This document shows positions 48,084-59,300 of a stretch of 64,000 bases of DNA, piece after piece. Source of the stretch: Ceratobasidium sp. AG-K (lineage: Eukaryota; Basidiomycota; Agaricomycetes; Cantharellales; Ceratobasidiaceae); assembly GCA_037039685.1 (NCBI GenBank), contig JAWNGF010000007.1, forward strand, positions 682,001 to 746,000. Direction: 5' to 3'. Under the pieces are notes generated by a model. That model did not search any database, was not told where the DNA came from, and worked only from the letters and a program-made list of their open reading frames with translations. The position numbers and the translations under genes were made by a program. The first letter of the stretch is position 1, and each line of letters opens with the position of its first letter.

Positions 48084-49719
48084 TGCAGTGCCACCGTCGT
48101 CGTCGATGGAGAAAACTAGGGCGCACGGGGTCGGAATTTACCACGTGACTCGTAAGCGCTGGGCTTTCGGAGCCGAGATGCACCGTTTGGGTGGGCACTC
48201 GGGTCTTGATCGGACATGCCGTGCATGGCTTACTCGTATAGGACCAAGTCTCTTATCGCAAGAACCGGGCTGCAAGTTACGGTCGTGCCTCGGACTGCCA
48301 TGTGACCATCGTAAAATGGTCCCTCGGACTGCCCTGGTTTATGGGTGCTTGTAATCAAGATCGTGAAGGAGAAGTGCGCAGGCTCTTACGAAACCTGTAT
48401 AAACACCCTTGGGGGCGGACGGCGTGCAAGTGGTGGACCAGCACACCGGTCCCGATACACTGCAGTCCAGATTTTAGGAGAGCTTTATTACATACTTTTG
48501 CAATGTCTTGCATGACGTACGGCAAAAAGACAAATTGAGATTAAAGTATCAAAATAAACTGAACGGCTATAGGATGCGATAATCAACAAGAAGGTTTCTA
48601 AAGGAGGTGTCATGGTAAAATTGGAGGCGTATATTGAGGTATACCTGGTGAGTGCTGTCCGATTTAACGAATCGTGGCCGATCGGGCCGGTATAGCCGTA
48701 TATTCAGATGACTTGAAGACCTGTTCTCTGTTCACGCAACGATGTCTTTGATCTTGGTGACTTTCGCTGAGAGTGGCCTTGTTGATCCCCGGTGCAAGTA
48801 ATGTTTCCAATGAACCCCCGAATGGTGAGCCGACAAGGCCGTGGGGTTGATGGCGATCAGCCCTCTACACATTGTGTCGAATAACCATGTGTCATGCAAA
48901 GCTCGAGGAGAAAATGCCACATATTCACATACCACAGTTGCCCTTTGCAAAGCCTTTCGAAAGTCGAATCCTCAAGGAACAATGGAAACCACGCTTTTTC
49001 ATCTCCCCCCAATCTGGAACAAATGCTGCATACATGTGCTCCATCACAAAACGCAGTATGGGCCTTGTTATCCGCAGTTCTTTCACTATGCCACGTGCGC
49101 GCATTCCCTACTCGACATGAGAGCGGCCGTAGGCGATTATGGAATGAATGTCCGGGGGCTGTGAATGTACTCTTTTCCCCGGTCCATTGGATGCTTGGGT
49201 CGCCTCATTGAGGTATCCAGGGAGATACTCTTATGGCCAATGTCATAGATCGTAAGCCAATTTTCCACTAATGTGGGGAAATCACGACTTATGGTATCAT
49301 AGTGGTTGGGTACTTGTCCTCGGAGGACAAGTACCCATGGTGGAGCCTCCATCAGGGATTTGTAGTGTAAGTTGAGCGCTGTCTTTGGAGTGAAAGCGTG
49401 TGCAATCCGAATCAAAGGTTCGATTGGGCTAGTATAATACACCTTTGATCCCAGCCCAACGATTGAGAAGCGCCTCGCTTGTAACTGAATGGTTCAAGCC
49501 ACCTCTTCCAAGTTCTCCTCTCATGTTTCCGATTCACAAGGTAAGAGCTATAGCATATACTTGTATGCGAGGTTTCAAGTACGAAATAAACGTGTTCATC
49601 ATATCAGCAGCGTGATACGTGGCCACCCACCTGCCTGAATCCGAAATGGAAAGCCAACGACTATTCTGGTAGCTACGTGGAGGTCTTTGCCCTCGATCCA
49701 GCTGCAGCCCGCCACGACC
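48084..49719. other. Gene-poor gap with a perfect palindrome
   Basis: Overlapping frames of 60-107 codons at 48.7-49.5 kb show no family likeness. The end is the 5' flank of the MYND copy. The palindrome at 49,308-49,336 is listed separately. Confidence 0.35.
49308..49336. repeat. Perfect 14-bp inverted repeat with a one-base centre
   Basis: GGGTACTTGTCCTC, one central G, then GAGGACAAGTACCC. Both arms match completely. It lies about 380 bp upstream of the MYND gene start. It could be a dimer-binding site or a cruciform-forming motif; no run of T follows to suggest a terminator-like hairpin. Confidence 0.6.
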
Positions 49720-51648
49720 ATGCCCCCAAGTCATCCCGTCTATGGCCCTCATCTGGAAGACTATGTCCGGTTCTATACCGTGGAGGTTTGTCGAAGGGAG
49801 GTTCGCCGGGATCCTAGTCGCATCCTCTCCTCTTTCTGGGATGTGATTAACTGTGGATTAAACCTCCCCGAGGATATTATCGAAAATTCAATCAGCTTGG
49901 ACTTACTCAAGTCACTTCTAGGCTATACACTTTGCTCTGATTCGATTATCAGTCTTGCGTCCCCGATCTTGGCCAGGATGTGTATCATGTTGATGGAGAA
50001 AATGTACTCGCAAGAACAATCGGTGGGTCTCTATTCAGCGCCCAGTACCCTGCTCATTAGTACTAGGGTTTTTCGCTACGAATATGGTTTTCTGTGCTTC
50101 CGGGTCTTCGTCATCTCTCACGCACTCTGCTTCCTCAAACAGCACGGTCGGTTAGCGGAATTCATGTAAGCAATGGATCGAGCTCCTCACCAAGAATTCA
50201 ACGAGCTTCTTACCCAGACCTTTTGCCGATTTATTGTAGATGATTTTGAGAAATATGGTGGGAAAGTGTACTAGGGCTGGGTTCACCAATCCAACGGACC
50301 ATTGGAGTTGGTCAACTACCGCCAGATATATGCGCTGACGCGCATCCTTTATCACGATCGCAAGTTTTTCTTTGCCTCATTGATGAAGACCCACGGGCCA
50401 GGATTGTCGGGTTGTTTTTTACGCTTTTGCAATACATGAAGTACGAAGTGTGCGTGCAGTGCCATTCTTACACAAAGCTATTCTGACCAACCTCGTTCAG
50501 ACCGGAACCACACCCAGACCCTACAGAGTTCAGCCATCCCGTCTATGATCTTCTGTTCCGCTACCTCATCGTGCTTCCTTGGGATGAACGACCTGCAATA
50601 CACTTCCTCCGCGACAGACTTCTCTGGGAACATCCGTTCCCGCAGTTCGTGTGTGTCGATATCGAAGATTCAAGAAACGTTTTGAGCGCGTTTGGTCAAT
50701 GTTTTGGTGGTTCACATGCACACTGCTCGTTGACTTTGGATGGACTGGCAAGTGTGCTGCATGTCGCTGTCAAAATTGCTGTGCCTGGGTGCGAGGACCT
50801 CTTGCCCGCATTTTTTGAGGCGATAGTCAATCAGATGTGGGATGCGGCCATTAACGACAGCCTCACTCAGAGGGGCACGCTAAAAGACTGTGTTTGGCAA
50901 ATACTACTCATGATGAGGCAGGTACTATTCTATTTAAACCAAGGCGTCGACTGACAAAAGGAACCTAGCACTGAATTAGCTTCGTTAAAAGATCAACTAA
51001 TTGCTCAAGCAGTAGTTTTGAAAATTGTCGGGGTACTCGCTAGGAACGATTTCGTCGACCTCCTAGTGAGGATTGCGTTTACTCTTAATCCTCAGGTGAC
51101 AAAAACAAGTTACGAGGATTGGACAAGTAAGTATTGCCACCGTCCACCATTTTTGTACTAACTGAATAACAGAGGGAGGGGAAAATCACAAATTCAGACT
51201 CTGTGCAATCAACGTGTGTCAGAAGCTGGGCGATCATGTCTCTCGAGACGTGTTGAAGAAAACCCTTAGCCCTCTGTTGGACTGGCACAAGTACGGGAAC
51301 TATGTTATCTGGTCCATGGCCCAACACGATCCCTCCTCCCAGGAGTATATTCACTACTCTATATTTCTTGGGTTTCTACACGATCTCCGAGAAGCTGTGA
51401 GTGGTGATAGCATCAATATTCCAGGGTTTTGTGGATATACGAGGTGTCCTGTACTCGTGGGTCTGTGGCATCGTTGCTCCGCTTGTGATTTCATGTATTG
51501 CAGTCAGCGGTGCCAAGCAGCGTAAGTCGTGTATTTCCGTTGGTGGCTTTTTTGACTTGGGCGTTCTAGTGATTGGATCCTTGGGCTACATCAAGACACA
51601 TGTGCTCTGGGAATCACAGGTGAAAGCCGTGGGTCATACCTAGGCTGA
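49720..51648 (+). pseudogene. MYND-finger family copy with nonsense codon and frameshift
   Basis: The start MPPSHPVYGPHLEDYVRFYT and the order of blocks match the copy at 10.6 kb: VFRYEYGFLCFRVFVISHAL, LYHDRKFFFASLM, GPGLSG, then LLFRYLIVLPWDERPAIHFL, VLHVAVKIAVPGCEDLLPAF and a MYND end. The finger is CGYTRC...CSACDFMYCSQRCQAA, then over a GTAAGT...TTCTAG intron DWILGLHQDTCA; the stop at 51646-51648 is overlapped by AATAAA. Two lesions lie in the middle. A TAG stands at 50272-50274, within GGKVY-stop-GWVHQ. One base is missing near 50,410, where GLSG and FFTLLQYMKYEV are in different frames. Later exons are open. Either a recent pseudogene or a gene read only in part. Function of the family unknown. 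Confidence 0.65.
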
Positions 51649-52137
51649 ATAAACATACAACTTGGATGTCGTACTGTATCATGCTGTATCGTTCCAATGG
51701 CTACCCACCCAGAATCAGCTATTGAAATTTCACCGGGTGTGAACAGTCAAAGGGGACATTTTAGTGCTTGTATGCACGTGCGCCCGGCCCGAGTGGCTTG
51801 ATGGTATTCACCAAGGCTCACTTGAATTTGTCAGTAAAAGTGAATGCGGGCCCCCAAAATAGCCGGTGCGGGATTATTTTGCTATATGTGCAATGCCAAC
51901 CCCTCTTATTCCCTTCCCCGTTTGACATATATCACAAGCTATTCACTCAGGTACGCTATTTTGTTAGTTGGTTATGGCTACTTCCGGGACGCGCCTGTAG
52001 GACTTTTCAAGTGACCAGTGGTTCAGCCCGGTTGATTGTGTAGGTAGATCTTCGAAAGCGAATACAAGACGAGCATGTAAGCTGTAAAATAGACAATGCC
52101 AAACACCATGAGAGTATGCACAAGCCCGTTAGACAAG

Positions 52138-53523
52138 TCATAAAAGGGGCAGACCGAGAAGTAATTGCTGAACCGAACCTCCTTTCCACTCATACACATA
52201 GCACAATGGCCAACTCCTAGTATCCATTATCTGGCCGATGGTATAAGGCTCATACATCCCTGCACATTATACCACAATCAGCCCTCGTTCCGTTGAATCC
52301 GGTTGATTATGCGCACCTGCAGTCGGAATTAGACTTGTTTTATTGAGCTACGGGGCCTGGCCGTTGGGATAGAGTACCAAAGCTGATAGGTTTTGTGCTG
52401 CAATCAGTAATCAGCGGTTGTGCCAGAAGTCGGTTGGCGTACCTGGGCAGCTCCCCCATGGAATGCAGCCTTGTTGGTCTCGGATTTCTCTTGCCAAAGC
52501 CACCATAGTCGGTCAACGTTCTGTATGTGGGTATTGGATATGAAACTTAACACGGTTACAATTGAATATTAACTTACGCCATGATGCATATGGAACATAG
52601 GCTCAGGGTAAATCAATTTCCCGAAACACCATTACAGGAATACCGGGAGCCTACCTCGTTCGCGGAGAATGTCGGAGCACCCTCGGTCGGACAAACACTC
52701 GTATTTGAAGAACCTTTAGGGCAAAGCCCAGCCAAATCTCTGCTGGAATGAGTTCCTATTCATATTTCATACGGTTTCAGAACTTACCCTCCAAGAATCG
52801 AATGAATAGCACTGTGCATTCCCACAATTTGCTCCATATACTCTTGGAAAGCCGTAAAATTGCCCTCCGGCGTGACAAGGAGTGTGTCAACTTGGGCGGG
52901 CGAAAAAGTGGAGTTTGCCGATACGTTGGAGAAGCCACTCCATCCCCGGTATGGGCGGTACTCCCGGCGGAGCTTGTGGGCACTTTCATTTAATGGCGCG
53001 TTGAGCTATGGTTGATGAAGATGATAGAGAGGGGCGTACACGGGATAGGCGAGCGAGATATCCAACCCACCGGCCTTGAGGGTGTAGTCACATAGATTGC
53101 AACGTAAAAGGCTTACACGTAGACCAACTCGTCATAGTAAGTCGAATTTTCGGTCATCGGAGCAATCTAAGCGCATGCGTATCCGTTAGCAGAGTATTGT
53201 GAGGACGATAAGATTTTCTGACCTGGTCGATGACTTCCGAATAGCTCGAAGTATTCACCGGTGGGTCGAGTTTACCAGACCTAGGAGTTTTATTCAAGCA
53301 CTGAGCAAGAAATTTCAATGTAAGTAAACAAACAAGGCAACCCTCCGGAAGCCTACATTGACCACGTCGATCCATGCCTTGCGTTCCGATATGGACAGCG
53401 CGCGCCATTCCTTGCGGACTTCGATCGAGGAACATGCCTGAGTCGAACCAGTTTGATAGAGATGTCCAGGCCAGTAGCGAGAGCAGAGAAAACAAGAATA
53501 GAAAGAGCGACAAAGTTTTTCAT
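52138..53523 (-). pseudogene. Tyrosinase relic lacking the CuA copper site
   Basis: Signal peptide MKNFVALSILVFSALAT, then after a frame change CSSIEVRKEWRALSISERKA, and over introns CLNKTPRSGKLDPPVN and NSTYYDELVYV. These are the N-terminal landmarks of fungal secreted tyrosinases (phenol oxidation, melanin). The next block should carry the CuA motif with its PWHR signature, but the text jumps to LNAPLNESAHKLRREYRPYR. The CuB part is present: MHSAIHSILGGDLAGLCP and PMFHMHHGNVDRLWWLWQ. Past AAFHGGAAQ the frame shifts again, and NLSALVLYPNGQAP is followed by an in-frame TAG. The end TIGQIMDTRSWPLCYVYE is conserved. Two frame changes, one stop and a missing copper site make this a pseudogene. 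Confidence 0.8.
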
Positions 53524-56326
53524 AACTGAAAGAGCGAAATCCGCAGGGGATGCCAGCAAGATCACGCGTGGCCGTCGAGCTATATACCCCTAAAAGAATG
53601 CTTTCCCCAGAATGCTATGCTTAATTTCAACCTCAAAGTGGGGTTGGCAGCAAGATTGATCATACGAAGATCCTCGTTAGTGCATCTATTCGAAGAAGTG
53701 CCGCAGACGTGGTATTTGCAAGTGACCACAGCAACGATCAGCACAATACAAGTCGGTTCAACGATGCCCCCAATAGCCAAGCTATGACGTAAATGTCGAT
53801 AATTCCCAGCGATTCTCATTCAGCGCAGTACGAATCATTGTTTTGAGTTATTTTTATGCAGGCCGCAGATTGGCGAAGGAACAATATAGCCCAAAGAATG
53901 TGCCTTAGGAGGATTGGTCGATCTAGGAAGCCACTAACTAAGAGTAGCTGTGTAGCCCCATCCTTGAGATCCCGCCGGCTAAAAAAACGGGAAGGTGGCA
54001 AATGGCTCCGAAGGAGTCCGAGGACGTGGGAGGCTGCAGTGGGTTTATCAAGTGTGGTCGTGTTTGGCCGGCAGTGCTTTGTCCCGGCATTGAGTCGACA
54101 AGCAGATGCCCCCCGACTCCCGAAATCATATGCTGCTCGCGTCGAGGCAGCAACAAAACGAATAGAGAAACAAATTTATCGACTCCAAACAAATAATTAC
54201 ACTCGTACAGTATGGCTACACCTGTACCAAGGGGCATTGAGTGTCACCAGTGCAAGTTGGTTCGTAGGCGGAGGTCTCCACCTGCATTTGGAGCTACCCA
54301 CTTCTGAGGTGGCGTGGAAGACGGATTGAAAACAAGCGGTTCCCCCGGCCTTATCCTTGAAGCCGAACCTTAGCACCACAGCCTTAAACATGTGCAAGGT
54401 GGTCTAAATCTCCATCGGATGTCAGTATGGTATCAATCAATTCAGACGATCGAGCGAACATACCTTCTAACCTCCTAGCTGTAGCACCCACCTACCCCGG
54501 TGATTCATATGTAAGCCTCAATGATAATCGACCCTCGTTCGGCATCGGCGCAATCACAAGTTGTTTAATGGAATTTGAGGGAGATAGGTCAGCCGCCAGC
54601 CTTGAGTCAAGGAGCGCAGGCGAGATACATAAGCTAGAGGAAGATATGGGGCACCCAAAGCCATTAGAGTCAGCGGAAGATTCAGAGGAAGTGAAACAGC
54701 GCAACGGGGGCTGGACCGAGAACCCAAAGCATAGAGAGACAGGTTATGACCGGATCTCACGCACGGGCGCGTCTCCTATTCCGCGCCCTATTTCAGACTC
54801 ACACCCCTATTGGGGTTTCCTTCAGCTGCCCGCTGAGGGAAGTGAAACAGCGCAACTGGGTCCCATCAGTTGGTTCGTCGTTCTGGACATTGTTCGAGCG
54901 AACCTTCCTCATCCCGCTACTGTTTGTTTGGCAGAAAACAAAATATTGTAGGATATGCAGGGTAAAGATTAGATCTACAATTCGGAAAGGATAACCTCGT
55001 CGAGAGTTGAGATTGCGCGAAATTATGACGTCATGTACGTCACGTGACTGCGGAGAGTGCAACAAACCAAACAGCCAGACTCGGAACTCCGATCCGGATC
55101 CGCAGATCCTCGACCGCTCTTAACCGTTGCTGAGAGTGTTCTAGACTCTTGTGCTGAGTTGGCTAATTCCGGGTTGATTTGCCTCGAACGATATTAATTC
55201 TACTCTACTTGGCACACAGCCGGAATTACCGTGCGTTCTCATCTGGGAGGCAGGTACTCAATATATTCGAGTAACCATGCAGGCCGTTAACGAGAACCCG
55301 CCTCGCGCCCCATTGGAACTTTCTATAATAATACGACCTGCGATACTTTGATTATGTTCATAGCTGGGTGCCGTGGGTGCTGGAGGTAAGCATGGCCTAC
55401 CGACCTAGCACCCATGCGATATACAAGCCCATGATCGACGGTAGTTTTGGCATCAGACTCGTTGACCCCGTGATAGAGGGAAGTCCATTGGAGTACCCGA
55501 TGCACATCATCACCAACACGTGGTGGAGCATATGTTACCGCAAGCAAGTCAGATTTTGTTTTCATGCCTTGAATGTTTCTTCACAATCATAAGGAACGAA
55601 GATGCACGCCTATTTTGTCCTTTGGATTACTCGCTTTTATAATGACAAGCCGCGCATACAATCGCCGCTACCAAGAGCTCGCTAGGCTTGAAAGGAAGGC
55701 AGTGCACTAAACTATCCTTATTTGCAATTTGATCGTTTGACTCGGATTACATTCTCAGAGTTCAGACACCGGTACAGGACGTCGAGTACAAGGGATATAA
55801 TTACGCTATGACCTTAAAGCTGATGTAACGACTTTCAAGACACCGGCGGGTTTGAAATATGTCAATACCAGAATTTCGGAGCGATTTTGCCAAGGGAGTG
55901 TGTTGTCCCTCCCGTTTGATAGCTTGACTAATGTTTCGTGGTTGAAAGTCTCACAAAGTACCCGAAGGCAAGTCTCAAGGTCATTAACCCAGTGGAAGCT
56001 TGGGTATTGTTAGTATCCCTGTATCACTCATAAGATACGATTCACCTTTGATAAGCGGTATCTAACACTCCGCCTGCAGCATGAATCAGTGCTTTTCGTG
56101 CTACCTTGGATTGGTCACCCGTTGACCGAACGTTTACCGCCACTATATTGAGCATGGGTTAGTTTCGCCTTATAATACCGCTCAAGCTGGCATTCAACAT
56201 ACGCAGTGCCAGGCACCAACAACTGGAAGCCCATTAGCATATGCGGGTTCAGCAAGTAGATGTTGGGCTCACAGGCGGAGATTCAGAGTCTGTCGGATCT
56301 CGGATTGTCGTGGTGTGCCTAAAGGT
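53524..56326. other. Gap with weakly coding frames
   Basis: A plus-strand start near 54,211 reads MATPVPRGIECHQCKLVRRR, reminiscent of the first half of a Zn2Cys6 cluster, but it ends soon after. AARVEAATKRIEKQIYRLQT near 54,130-54,190 could be a coiled coil. A 174-codon plus frame is listed separately. 55.0-56.3 kb holds only short unassigned ORFs. Confidence 0.3.
54427..54951 (+). CDS. Hypothetical ORF of 174 codons
   Basis: Begins MVSINSDDRANIPSNLLAVA. Acidic and Glu/Ser-rich in the middle (LEEDMGHPKPLESAEDSEEV), later YDRISRTGASPIPRPISDSH. No domain, signal peptide or membrane segment is seen. It might be an exon of a larger gene that also uses the cysteine-containing text upstream at 54.2 kb. 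It may equally be a chance ORF. Confidence 0.25.
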   Translation: MVSINSDDRANIPSNLLAVAPTYPGDSYVSLNDNRPSFGIGAITSCLMEFEGDRSAASLESRSAGEIHKLEEDMGHPKPLESAEDSEEVKQRNGGWTENPKHRETGYDRISRTGASPIPRPISDSHPYWGFLQLPAEGSETAQLGPISWFVVLDIVRANLPHPATVCLAENKIL

Positions 56327-59300
56327 TCATCTCGAACCATCCATCGGCCTATATAACAAGGTTAGGATGTTCGTAAGATAAAACTTCAACGAGAAATACT
56401 CGCCATCTTGAGTAAATTTCAGTTTCTCCGAAAGCGCCGACAACGCTTCGATGAATTCAGCCAGCGGTCCCATTTCACGCAGAGCTCGCACGTTCAGGTG
56501 ATTTCTTGCCAAATACCTCGCCCATGAATACGGCAATATTAGGCCGGAAAAGCCATCATTGGACCATTCGTAACTCGCTCGTCCGTAGAAAATCATCTGG
56601 CATGTGATTTGCTCAGCCAAGTGGACCAGTACCGCTGCGTCTATTTGGCCCGCAGCAGAATCTATCCCCTTCCTACATAAGGTAGAATGAGTCAAAAAAG
56701 ATAAAGTAATATGCAATTTTTTCCATACTGCAATATTGAAACGGCCGCGACCAAGCCGCTCGGGTCCTCCAAATTGGCGAAGCAAGCTAGCTGGTGGACA
56801 GTCGATTGGTATTCTGCATCTGGGATGGCGGATGGTAGGGTGGGCTGGGGTACTTTCGAAACCTCAGTTTTGGCATTGCTCGTATGTTTGGGACCTAGAT
56901 GACTGGCTAAGCTTTGCCCAATAATGTTTTCAAACGTTGATGGTGTAGTGATTGAGTGCGGGTAGGACCGAGGCGTGAGATACTGCTTGATACATGCGTG
57001 GACTGCTTTGAAAACGGAGCGTTTGTCTTGTGCTGAAAGTGAGTCCATAACCCCAAAAACGCCACTTGGAGGGTAGAGAATATCGAATAATCGGCGCACC
57101 CAAAGATGTAGGGCGCTTCGGTTTTCACGGAACTCCTCGATCGGAAGAGCGCGCACTGGCGCGAGTGCACTGATTGCAACTACAGCCGCATTCAAGCGTG
57201 TTCTCATTTCCCTGTCCGAGGTTACAGCGTGGGTCAACGGTGCTGAAGGAGGCGATGTGAAGGCCGATCTAGGGTGTACCATAGGCTTGAACACGGGGAG
57301 AGCTATCCAGCCTGAACGCAGAAGCCCGTCGTATATTGCGCGTAACCGGTCGTGCAAGCGCTCGCAGAACCCGTCCTTCACTAGCTTGTCAATCCAACGA
57401 GCCGGCACCAAGAGTTCATCGTGGGAGTTCCGCTGTGTAACCATGCTTTGCTTCCCAGCGAGTTCGTAAATTATCGAACTCTCCGAGACTACGAAGAGAG
57501 AGTTCAGGGAGGCTGAACCAGAAGGTTTGAACCCCAGGAGACGCTGAGCGGAAGATAGTTTGCTGGGGTTAGGCGCATCTACGATGGGTGAAATAATCGA
57601 ATTATAAGCACCCCAAGCACCTAGATGATTGATGATATCTCCCGAGAAGCGACTATGAAGCCAGGCGGTATCTTGAAGGGCCAAGTGAAAAATGAGCGCC
57701 TTTCGAATTTTCTCATCTATACTTTTCTTGCCCCAATCTTTGGCCCTTATGAGAGGAATAGGGCTACCGGTCTTGAGGTCACCGTTTAGGACATCCCGGA
57801 ACAGCACTATCTTGGGGTAATATCAGTATCAACGAGTATTGAGACAATACAACCTGGTAGCACGTACTTCTTTACGAATTCTTGGCTCTAGATGTGGGAG
57901 ATAGGGGTGCAATTTCTCGATCAGCGTTTGAAGTCCGCGAAGCGAGCGTTGAGATCTTTTGCCTTCCAGAACAAATATCCACTCCGCACGATTTATCAAC
58001 GCCTTGGCACCTTCGGTGAGACTAAGGAGCCGCTGAAATTCGTCAAAGTCTTTAAGGTACCATTCCATTGCTTCGGAGAGTAAGTTTTCTTCCAAATAAA
58101 TCTTGGCGAGCTCGCTATATCTTTGGTTGTGGGCCAAAAGGTGTTTGAGCTGCGGAATAAAGTTGTTCGTTCGCGCAAACTCGAGCTGGTCATCAAGATT
58201 ATCAAAAAGCCGAGACAAGGCCCTGGATACCAGATTTTGTGTGAGCGACGTCATACTATGATCGAATCATTTAAAACGGGGATGTAGACTCTTACCTGAA
58301 CTCATGTAATCCAAAATAGTGCATGCGACTACGGTTAAGAAGCACATCCCTCAGCTGTTTGCCCAATTTCTCCCAGTGAGTCAGCAGGTATTTGACTCCG
58401 TTGTCAATATCATCGTGATCGAAAAGAGTACATGTTGCTCGCTCGTGGAAGCCAGCTTTCACAAATGCCTTCGAGGCTTGTAGAACCTCGCGAGCCAGCT
58501 CTAGGCAAGTTGCTACGTGAAACCATAGGTGTCGTGCGTTCTTGTCTCCTGGGGCAAAGTCCTGGGCACATAGGCTCAACGCGTCGGCGGCACTCTTCAG
58601 CTCAGCACGGCTATTTGGGTTATCTTGTCGAAGCATTTTGAGCTTTGCTCGAGACATCTGCTGGTAGGCGCTCGCGATCCTTGCCTTGGAGTCGTCCCCT
58701 CCGCGCCTGAAACAACCTGCCGCCAGCTTGTACATCCCATTGGCAAAGTACTCCTGTCCCTTCTCAATCCATTGAGATGCAGTAGACTTTGCTTCAATCG
58801 TAGCTGGCTGTAAGGAAGCTAAACCATATAAACAGCACAAGACTTACTTGAACCCCAGCTAGTCATTTCCAATGCCGAGGCGGTTCTAATCAATCCCTGA
58901 GAGTGCCAGAAGTCCTATATCCAGTAGTGTATTAGAATGAGCATCCCCCTATCACAATCGTCTCACCGTCATGGATGCGATTACATCCCCATGATCCCAT
59001 ATCCAACATCTCTTCCGAGCCCGAGTGATGGCGACATACAAGAGCTTTAAATCATTGCACAACGATACCGGGGGGTCCAATTCCTGAGCACTTCGATGTG
59101 TCCTTTGCGTAAATCCGTGTACGAACTCCCAGGCCTCGACATTCTCCGAGGTAGCAAAGAAGTCAAATAATAGGACGTCATCGAACTCAAGCCCTACAGA
59201 CGAGAGAATTACGACTCTGTACGCGTACTCCACCGTGGAATGCATGTACTGTACCTTTGCTATCTGTGATAGTCAATATAGGGCAAATTTCTGAGAGAGC

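Noticed and set aside
54205..54310. Zn2Cys6 transcription factor start (ECHQCKLVRRRR)
   Set aside because: Only the first Cys pair and a basic run are present; the rest of the binuclear cluster does not follow in any frame or plausible exon.
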